Origin: Terriglobia bacterium | Lineage (GTDB): Bacteria > Acidobacteriota > Terriglobia > Bryobacterales > Bryobacteraceae | Reading direction: 5' to 3' | NCBI GenBank assembly: GCA_020073615.1 | Contig: JAIQEX010000020.1 | Location: 1 to 64,000, forward strand | Length of the DNA stretch: 64,000 nucleotides | Shown: positions 17,801 through 24,954 of the stretch, piece by piece | How positions within the stretch are numbered: the stretch's first letter is position 1 | Layout of the letters: every line of letters starts with the position of its first letter | Notes under the pieces: generated by a model | Databases searched by the model: none | The model's input: the letters and a program-made list of their open reading frames with translations, nothing else | What the model was told of the DNA's origin: nothing | Program-made: the position numbers and the translations under genes

Positions 17801-18973
17801 ATGTCCTCATATATTTCCTCAAACGCAAACCGGTTTTACACGGCGCTGGAGAGCGGGTACGGGAAGGTGCCGGCGATCGGATCGAGCGCAAGGATTCCGG
17901 CCGTGAAACTGACGGTGCGGCAGCAGCAGGAGGCCGCGGAGCGGAAAGACAAGACGGGCAGCCGGACGTTCGCGGGACGGCCGGCGGGAGGCCGGCGGCG
18001 GACGAACTTCGAGCTGAAGACGTACCTGACGACGTGGCAGAAGACGGCGGCGGGTCCGGGATACGGGCCGCTGTTTCAGGCGGCGCTGGGCGGGGCGCCA
18101 CAGTCCTTTGCGGGCGGGGCGGGATCGAGCACGGGCGCCGGGCGGGTCACCTTTGGAGCGGCGCACGGACTGAGCGCGGGACAGGCGGTGGCGTGCGGAG
18201 GGGAAGTGCGGTTTGTGGGAGCGATTGTGGACACGCACACGGTGCAGTTGAATGCGCCGTTTACGGCCGTGGGGAACGTGACCTTGGGGGCGGCGGTGAC
18301 GTACGCTCCGGCGACCGAGCTGGGGAGTGTGAGCGTATTCGACTACTGGAGCCCGGCGACGGCGGTGCAGCGGTTATTGTGCGGCGCGGCGGTGGACCAG
18401 ATGGAGATTGCGGTGAACGGGGACTACCACGAGTTTCAGTTCAGCGGCCTGGCACAGGATGTGCTGGACAGCAGCAGCTTCTCCGGCGGCCAGGCGGCGC
18501 AGCTTCAGAGCTTTCCATTGGAGCCGGCGGTGGACGCGTTCGATTATACGATCGTGCCGGGGAACATGGGGCAGGCGTGGCTGGGGACGTCGCCGACGCA
18601 GTTTTTCACGATCACCTCGGCGACCATCGCGCTGAAGAACGAACTGGACACGCGCTCGCGGGAGTTCGGATCGAACGTGCCGCGGGCGATATCGCCGGGG
18701 CAGCGGTCGGTTACGGCGGCCTTCGAACTGTTCAGCCTGGACGACGACGCGACGAAGGGACTGTACCAGGCGGCGCGGCAACAGTCGCCGATCAGCGTGA
18801 TGCTGCAGTTGTACGTGACGTGGGGGCTGCGGGGGGTTTCGGGGCTCCATGTGGACGGGGCTGAGGCGACGCCCGAGACGCTGGCCGAGGCGGGGCCGGA
18901 AGATCTGTTCCGGGAAGCGCTGGCGGCGGTGCGGGCGGAGACGGGGCTGAGCGGCGAAGAACGAAAAAACTGA
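17801..18973 (+). CDS. Major tail tube-like protein; 0-frame product ending at slippery site
   Basis: 390-aa structural ORF located between tail completion and tape-measure-like genes. Confidence 0.6.
   Translation: MSSYISSNANRFYTALESGYGKVPAIGSSARIPAVKLTVRQQQEAAERKDKTGSRTFAGRPAGGRRRTNFELKTYLTTWQKTAAGPGYGPLFQAALGGAPQSFAGGAGSSTGAGRVTFGAAHGLSAGQAVACGGEVRFVGAIVDTHTVQLNAPFTAVGNVTLGAAVTYAPATELGSVSVFDYWSPATAVQRLLCGAAVDQMEIAVNGDYHEFQFSGLAQDVLDSSSFSGGQAAQLQSFPLEPAVDAFDYTIVPGNMGQAWLGTSPTQFFTITSATIALKNELDTRSREFGSNVPRAISPGQRSVTAAFELFSLDDDATKGLYQAARQQSPISVMLQLYVTWGLRGVSGLHVDGAEATPETLAEAGPEDLFREALAAVRAETGLSGEERKN
18964..18970 (+). promoter_or_regulatory. Predicted programmed -1 ribosomal frameshift site A_AAA_AAC
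   Basis: cgA AAA AAC TGA in tail-tube frame; -1 frame is open from here to 19320; hairpin starts 5 nt downstream. Confidence 0.75.
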
Positions 18974-19320
18974 TAGTCGCCTTCCACTTTCAATTTTCCA
19001 ACCAGGCCGGTTGGAAGTGCGACGTTTGCCGGAAGTCCGGTCTGGAGAAAAAGCGGCGCTGCGGGTGGCTGGCGGGGTTCGAGGATGGGGAGGGACCTCC
19101 GGTGTGGGCAAGGAAGCACGTCGCGCTGACGACTTGTCCGAAATCGTATATCACAGCGGAGAGCGAGTCGCTGGTGGAGGAGTTTTTCGTGAGGCGGCGG
19201 CTGGGTGGGTTCGATATCGAGGGGCTGAGCGCGCGGCAGGTGGAAGCATTCGTGATTCTGGAGAGGGCGCTGGCAGCAGAGAGGAACGATGGGCAGCACG
19301 ACACAAGACAAGCTCTTTGA
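18970..19320 (+). CDS. -1 frame extension / tail-assembly-chaperone-like protein (Cys-rich, no good start codon)
   Basis: Open frame LIVAFHFQFSNQAGWKCDVCRKSGLEKKRRCGWLAGFEDGEGPPVWARKHVALTTCPKSYITAESESLVEEFFVRRRLGG...; only in-frame non-CTG start is GTG 19102, after the Cys motif. Confidence 0.65.
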   Translation: MIVAFHFQFSNQAGWKCDVCRKSGLEKKRRCGWLAGFEDGEGPPVWARKHVALTTCPKSYITAESESLVEEFFVRRRLGGFDIEGLSARQVEAFVILERALAAERNDGQHDTRQAL

Positions 19321-19942
19321 GAATTTCACGGAGGCCTCGGGCGGAGCGACGCAAGGGGCAGATTCGCTGGGCAGCCTGACCGACGAACTGGCAAGTGCGC
19401 TGACGGCGGCGACGCACGCGGCGAGCGCGGCACCGCAGGCCAGGCAGAGCACGAGCGGAACGGCGAGTACGAGCGGAACGGCGAGCACGAGCGGGAGCAG
19501 CGCGGGGAGCAAGGTATTGTCGATCGCGGAGACGGTGCTGGAGAGCGGCTTGGGGCTGGTGCCGCTGATTGGCGGGTTGTTGGGCCTGTTTGGCGGAGGG
19601 GGGCAGGCGGCGCCGCCTCCGCTGGTGAAGTACGCGATGCCGGAGAAGCAGTCCTTCGAGGGCGCGGATACGGGCAGCGGGATGAGCGACGCGGATTACG
19701 ACCAGATGGGGATGGCGCGGGCATACAGCGGCCCGCCGGATGGAGCGAGCGCGGCGCCGGCGAGCGCGGCCGTCTCCACGGGCGGCGGGGCGGCGGCGAG
19801 TGCCGGGGGGCCGCAGATCCACGTGAATGTGCAGACCATGGATGCGCAATCGTTTTTGGACCACAGCAACGAGATCGCGCAGGCGGTGCGGCAGGCGATG
19901 TTGAATTCCAGCTCGATCAACGACGTGGTGAACGACCTCTGA
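19289..19942 (+). CDS. Very short tape-measure-like protein
   Basis: Gly/Ala-rich with hydrophobic GLGLVPLIGGLLGLFGGGG and C-terminal VNVQTMDAQSFLDHSNEIAQAVRQAMLNSSSINDVVNDL typical of tape-measure C-termini. Confidence 0.6.
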   Translation: MGSTTQDKLFENFTEASGGATQGADSLGSLTDELASALTAATHAASAAPQARQSTSGTASTSGTASTSGSSAGSKVLSIAETVLESGLGLVPLIGGLLGLFGGGGQAAPPPLVKYAMPEKQSFEGADTGSGMSDADYDQMGMARAYSGPPDGASAAPASAAVSTGGGAAASAGGPQIHVNVQTMDAQSFLDHSNEIAQAVRQAMLNSSSINDVVNDL

Positions 19943-19943
19943 C

Positions 19944-20303
19944 ATGGCGACCTTTCCGAAGCTAAAGACGAGCGCGGTGGCGCAGTATCCGGCAACGAAG
20001 TCGGTGCGGTTTCAAAACCAGACCTTACGGTTCGTGGACGGCGCGGAGCAGCGCTACCGGGACTCGGCGGGACCGCTGCACCAATGGGAAATCCGGCTGG
20101 AGGAGCTGGACGAGAGCGAGATGGCGGCGATCGAGGAGTTCTTTGCGGCGAACCAAGGGCGGCTCGGGAGCTTCGCGTTCACCGATCCCTGGGACGGCCA
20201 TGCCTACGCAAATTGCAGCCTGGCGAGCGACGAACTGACGCTGCGCGCACTGGCGGAGATGCGGGGTAAGACGTCGCTGATTGTGAGCGAGAACCGGGGA
20301 TAG
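19944..20303 (+). CDS. Distal tail-like protein (DUF2460-like)
   Basis: LEELDESEMAAIEEFFAANQGRLGSFAFTDPWDGHAYANC. Confidence 0.55.
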   Translation: MATFPKLKTSAVAQYPATKSVRFQNQTLRFVDGAEQRYRDSAGPLHQWEIRLEELDESEMAAIEEFFAANQGRLGSFAFTDPWDGHAYANCSLASDELTLRALAEMRGKTSLIVSENRG

Positions 20304-20306
20304 GAC

Positions 20307-21089
20307 ATGCTGGTATACCCACAACTAGCGACCGGGGCGTTGAGCCAGTTTCCGGTCGAGAAGCGGCGGCGCCTGCGCACGGTGGTGAACGCCGCGGCGG
20401 ACGGGAGGTCGATCAGACTGGCGGACCCGGCGGCGGAAGCGACGGAATGGCAGTTGCAATACGCGGGGCTGAGCGACGCGGAGCTAGCGGCATTGCAGCA
20501 GTTCTTCCTGGCCGCGGAGGGCTCGCTGAACGGCTTCACGTTTTTGGATCCGGCGGGCAACCTGTTCGCGTGGAGCGACCACCTGGACAACGCGGTGTGG
20601 GCGCGGGGGCCGTTCCTCGCGGTTTCGGGAGAGGTGGCGGACCCGATGGGCGGGAGCAACGCGTGGCACACGGTGAATTCCGGCGGGGGCGCGCAGAGCA
20701 TTACACAGACGCTGGGCGCGCCGGGTGGATACACGTATTGTCTCAGCGCATACGCCAGAGCGTCACAACCGGCGGTGGCGACTTTGCTGCGCGGCACGGA
20801 TCGCGCGGACCGGCAGGTGGGGACGGAGTGGAAGCGGATTGCGTTCGCGGGAACGGGCGATGCGAAGGCGGCATCGCTGGTGTTTGGCCTGGAGGCGCCG
20901 GCGGGGGCGGCACTCGATATTTTCGGACTGCAAGTAGAGCCGCAGGCCGGAGCATCCGGTTACAAAGCGGCGACCAGCGGCGGCGTGTACGAGAACGCGC
21001 GGTTTGGCGACGATACTTTTCGCTTTACCACGACAGCGCCGGATTGCCATTCGGCCACGGTGAATATTTTCCATGCAAGCCATCTCTGA
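20307..21089 (+). CDS. Distal tail-like domain fused to lectin/CBM-like domain
   Basis: YAGLSDAELAALQQFFLAAEGSLNGFTFLDPAGN parallels previous gene; C-terminal GGYTYCLSAYARA...LDIFGLQVEPQAGASGYKA. Confidence 0.5.
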   Translation: MLVYPQLATGALSQFPVEKRRRLRTVVNAAADGRSIRLADPAAEATEWQLQYAGLSDAELAALQQFFLAAEGSLNGFTFLDPAGNLFAWSDHLDNAVWARGPFLAVSGEVADPMGGSNAWHTVNSGGGAQSITQTLGAPGGYTYCLSAYARASQPAVATLLRGTDRADRQVGTEWKRIAFAGTGDAKAASLVFGLEAPAGAALDIFGLQVEPQAGASGYKAATSGGVYENARFGDDTFRFTTTAPDCHSATVNIFHASHL

Positions 21090-24000
21090 TCTGAAGGAAC
21101 AGGCGGTCACGGACACGCCGCTGCTGGTGTTCGATTGCCTGCTGCCGAACGGGCAGACGGAGCACTGGAGCACGCACCGGGTGACGGTGCCGGGGAAGAC
21201 GTACGAAGCCCGCGTGATGCAGCACAGCGCGTTCGACATACAGACGGCATCGGACCAGGGAATCGACGGGAGCCCGCGAATTTCGGTGGTGCTAGCCAAT
21301 GCGGACTCGCACTTTTCGGAAATCGCGCGAGAGATCGGATGGAAGGGCGCGCGGCTGACGGCGGGGTTCCTGTTTTACGATTTGCGGAACGACGTACCGC
21401 TGACGGATGTGGCGGTGGTATTTCAAGGGACCTGCAACCCGCCGGACGAGATCAAGGAATCGACGTTTCGCGTGACGGCGATCAACCGGATGAACCTGCA
21501 ACGGCTGCTGCTGCCGCAGGTACGGATTCAGCGGCGGTGCCCGTGGGAATTCCCCGCGACGGAAGATCAGAGGACGGAAGCGGTGGACGGCGGAGTGCAC
21601 GGGAAGTATTCGCGGTATTACCGCTGCGGATATTCGGCGGGGGTGAGCGGCGGCACGGGATTGCTGAATGGCGGCGGTCCGTTCACGTCGTGCGGGTACA
21701 CCAGAAGCGACTGCCAGGCGCGGGGGATGCTGAACCGGTTCGGCGGGCTGGAGTTCATTCCGCCGGCGATCGCGGTGCGCAGCTATGGAAAAGACTGGTC
21801 GACATCGGCCGTGGCGGTGAACCAGGCGAGGTACAACGACTTTGTTCCGATGGTGTACGGGACGGCGTGGTACGCGCCGACGGTGGTGTTCGCGCGCAAT
21901 GACGGCAACCTGACGCGGATGGAAGTGCTGCTGGGGATCGGCGAGATGCAGGGCGTGCTGACCGTGCTGGTGAACGACGTGGAGATTCCGATGGGGGTCT
22001 CGGGCACGAACATGACGGGCACGGGTTGGTACAACGTGATGACGCTGGGGACGCGCGACGGCAACTTCGACAACAACTTTCTGGACGCGAGCGGAAAGCC
22101 CGTGGGGGACCCCTACGGCAGCATGGCGTACCTGTCGGTAGTGGTTCCGAACCGGCTGAACAGCGGCACTTCGGCGCCCAGCGTGAAGGTGCTGGCACAG
22201 GGGCTGAAGGTGCCGGTTTACGCGGCGGACGGGACATACCTGGGCGAACAGTTCTCGAGCAATCCGGCGTGGATCCTGCAGGACGTGCTACGGCGGAGCG
22301 GGTGGGAATCGGCGGAGATCGATACCACCAGCTTCGCTGTGGCGGCGGCATACTGCGACGAAGCGATCCAGGCGAAGGACCTGAACGGAAACGCGATTGA
22401 GCTTTCGCGTTTTCAGTGCAACGTGGTGCTGCAAAGCCGGCGCAGCGCCGGGGACCTGGTGCGGGGGATCCGCAACACGGCGCGGCTATTCCTGACGTAC
22501 GGGCCGGGGGGGGCGCTGCAATTGGGCGTGGAGAACACGGCGGCGCTGGAACAGCCAAGCAAGGCGGCGGGGTCGAACAGCAAGGAATCCTTGGACGGGG
22601 GCTGGCCGAGCTACGAATTCGGCGATGGGAGCAACGGCTACTCGGGGATTCTACGGCGGCAGAATGGCGAGCCGAGCATCACGCTGACATCGCGCGGCAT
22701 CGCGGACACGCCGAACCGGCTGACGGTGGAGTTTCAAGATGCGCTGAACGGGTATCAGCAGGACAGTTACTCGATGGTGGACGCAGACGACGTGGCGCTG
22801 GCGGGCCAGGAAGTGTCCAAGACGCTCGCGGCGCTGGGGCTGCCGAACTACGACCAAGCCGCGCGGATTCTGAAATTCAACCTCGACAAAACAGTTCGCG
22901 GAAACACCTATATCGCGTTCGACACGAGCGTGAAAGCCTTTGGCATCCGGCCGGGCGACTTGATTACGGTGACGTACCTAAAGGAAGGCTTCAACCGGCA
23001 GCCGTTTCGCGTGCTGAAGATTTCGCCGGCAACGAACTACCGGACATCCACCATCACGGCGCAGATTCACGACGATGCGTGGTACGCGGACACGAACGGG
23101 CAGACGACGTCGGGCACGGGCGCGGCACAGCAAGGCGGCACCGGGATTGGCGTACCGAAGCCGCTGATGGGCAGCGTGGTGGACGACGACGGGGAGATTG
23201 AGTTCGGGGTGGAGGAGACCTCGGAGGCGAGCGGCGATGGAACGGCGGAAGCGAGCGTGTCGGTGAGTTTCATTCCGCCTGCGATGGCCACGGCGGCAGG
23301 GCCGGGAATCCCACTGATCAGCCTGATCACGAACGTGGGAGCGGGCGGCACGCTGAAGAGCGGCGAGACGCTGTACTACGCGGTGTCGGGGAGCGATGGG
23401 GCGGGGAACGAGAGCGGCCTCTCGTTCATCGTGAGGGCGGTGATTGCGAGCGATGGGAGCGCGGTGACGCTCTCGGGGCTGAGCTTTGCGGCGGGAACGA
23501 GCGCGTTTCAGGTGTATCGCGGGACGACGCCGGCGCAGTTGTTCCGCATTGCTTCGGACCAGGCGGTGGCCAGCGAGTTTACCGATACGGGCCTGGCGAA
23601 GCAGTTGATCGCCCCGCCGGATGCGAGTTTCGATCACGCGAATTTCTATTGGCGGATGGAATTGCAGCCGGAAAGCGGAGTGACGGCACACGCGGCGACA
23701 ATGGTGGGCAACGGGGCGCTGGAGATGACGGCCAACGAATACCGCGGAATGACGGTGCGGATTACACGCGGCAACGGCGCAGGGCAAGAGCGGACGATCG
23801 CGGCGAACGACGCAACGAGCCTGACGATTGCGCCGCCATGGGTGGTGGAGCCCGATGCGGGGAGCTCTTTTGCGGTGGCGGAATCGGGGTGGCACTTCGG
23901 GGCGCTGACGAAGAGCAGCCCGGTGCAGTTTGCGATTCCGAACCGGCCGGGAGAGGTAGTGCAGATTTCGGGCCGCGCGGCCAACGTGAACGACGTGGAA

Positions 24001-24954
24001 TGCTCGCCGGAGCTTTCGACGGTGACGCGGTGGCAGATTGGCGGGGCGGGCGGCGGGGATGCGGACGTTCCGGCGCAACCGTCATTCGGCCTGGGGGCGG
24101 GGCAGAGCGGCGGAACGGTCGAGTTGAGCGGCATCTCGTTTACGGACCTGACGAACACGCGATCGGTTACGTCGGCCACTTTGACGCTGCACTACTGGGA
24201 CGAACTACAGGGAACACCGGCGATCGGTCTGGCGAATGCGATGGGGGCGGGCGACCTATCGCTGAGCCTGAATGCGGCCGGGCCGGGAGCAGTTGGGAGC
24301 ATTCTCCAGATTGAACGCGAGATTCTGCGGGTGGAGGAAGTGACCGACAACGGCACCGGATACCGGGTAACGCGTGGCGTTCATGGCAGCCAGACGGCCG
24401 CGCACGCGGCACAGACGCCGGTCTATCATCTGGCGAGTAAGACGGTCATAACGCCCTTTCCCCAAGAGTTCTTTGGCAGCGCGTACAGCGGAAGTTGGGG
24501 TTATTCCATCCTTCTGCCGGATGTAAGAGTCGGCAGCGCCGAACTGTTCGTTACGAATTCGAAAGGGAACAGCACGGCGGGAAGCATCTTTCTGACACAC
24601 AACGACGACAGCGGGCTGCGGACGCTCTCGGGCGGGCAGTACTCGATCCAGGTGGACGGATATCTGGCGGTGGATCAATCGGTGGCGCCGGCTTTGGTGG
24701 TGGAATCGTCACACGCGGTGCGGGACGTGTTCGCCATTCTCGGGACGGCAGCGGATGCGCCGGTGCAACTAGAGCTGAAGGCCGATGGCGCGCCGTACTG
24801 CACGTTGAGCTTCGCGGCGGGGATGATTGTTTCAAACAGCGTGAGCGGCACGACGCTGGCGCCGCTCACATCGGGGGCGAAGGTGACTTTGTCGGTAGTG
24901 TCGGTGGGCCAGACCTATCCGGGCGCGGACCTCACCGTACTGATCCGACTGTGA
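21073..24954 (+). CDS. Tail hub/tip protein with lambda gpL/GTA gp13-like Cys motif and Phage-tail_3-like region
   Basis: 1293 aa; RRCPWEF...RCGYSAGVSG...TSCGYTRSDCQARG cysteine pattern; FGIRPGDLITVTYLKEGFNRQPFRVLKISPATNYRTSTITAQIHDDAWY. Confidence 0.7.
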   Translation: MQAISDLKEQAVTDTPLLVFDCLLPNGQTEHWSTHRVTVPGKTYEARVMQHSAFDIQTASDQGIDGSPRISVVLANADSHFSEIAREIGWKGARLTAGFLFYDLRNDVPLTDVAVVFQGTCNPPDEIKESTFRVTAINRMNLQRLLLPQVRIQRRCPWEFPATEDQRTEAVDGGVHGKYSRYYRCGYSAGVSGGTGLLNGGGPFTSCGYTRSDCQARGMLNRFGGLEFIPPAIAVRSYGKDWSTSAVAVNQARYNDFVPMVYGTAWYAPTVVFARNDGNLTRMEVLLGIGEMQGVLTVLVNDVEIPMGVSGTNMTGTGWYNVMTLGTRDGNFDNNFLDASGKPVGDPYGSMAYLSVVVPNRLNSGTSAPSVKVLAQGLKVPVYAADGTYLGEQFSSNPAWILQDVLRRSGWESAEIDTTSFAVAAAYCDEAIQAKDLNGNAIELSRFQCNVVLQSRRSAGDLVRGIRNTARLFLTYGPGGALQLGVENTAALEQPSKAAGSNSKESLDGGWPSYEFGDGSNGYSGILRRQNGEPSITLTSRGIADTPNRLTVEFQDALNGYQQDSYSMVDADDVALAGQEVSKTLAALGLPNYDQAARILKFNLDKTVRGNTYIAFDTSVKAFGIRPGDLITVTYLKEGFNRQPFRVLKISPATNYRTSTITAQIHDDAWYADTNGQTTSGTGAAQQGGTGIGVPKPLMGSVVDDDGEIEFGVEETSEASGDGTAEASVSVSFIPPAMATAAGPGIPLISLITNVGAGGTLKSGETLYYAVSGSDGAGNESGLSFIVRAVIASDGSAVTLSGLSFAAGTSAFQVYRGTTPAQLFRIASDQAVASEFTDTGLAKQLIAPPDASFDHANFYWRMELQPESGVTAHAATMVGNGALEMTANEYRGMTVRITRGNGAGQERTIAANDATSLTIAPPWVVEPDAGSSFAVAESGWHFGALTKSSPVQFAIPNRPGEVVQISGRAANVNDVECSPELSTVTRWQIGGAGGGDADVPAQPSFGLGAGQSGGTVELSGISFTDLTNTRSVTSATLTLHYWDELQGTPAIGLANAMGAGDLSLSLNAAGPGAVGSILQIEREILRVEEVTDNGTGYRVTRGVHGSQTAAHAAQTPVYHLASKTVITPFPQEFFGSAYSGSWGYSILLPDVRVGSAELFVTNSKGNSTAGSIFLTHNDDSGLRTLSGGQYSIQVDGYLAVDQSVAPALVVESSHAVRDVFAILGTAADAPVQLELKADGAPYCTLSFAAGMIVSNSVSGTTLAPLTSGAKVTLSVVSVGQTYPGADLTVLIRL

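Noticed and set aside
19439-19502. (AGCACGAGCGGAACGGCG)n-like repeats as a CRISPR/minisatellite
   Set aside because: Encodes a short STSGTA linker within the tape-measure-like gene; too short and in-frame.
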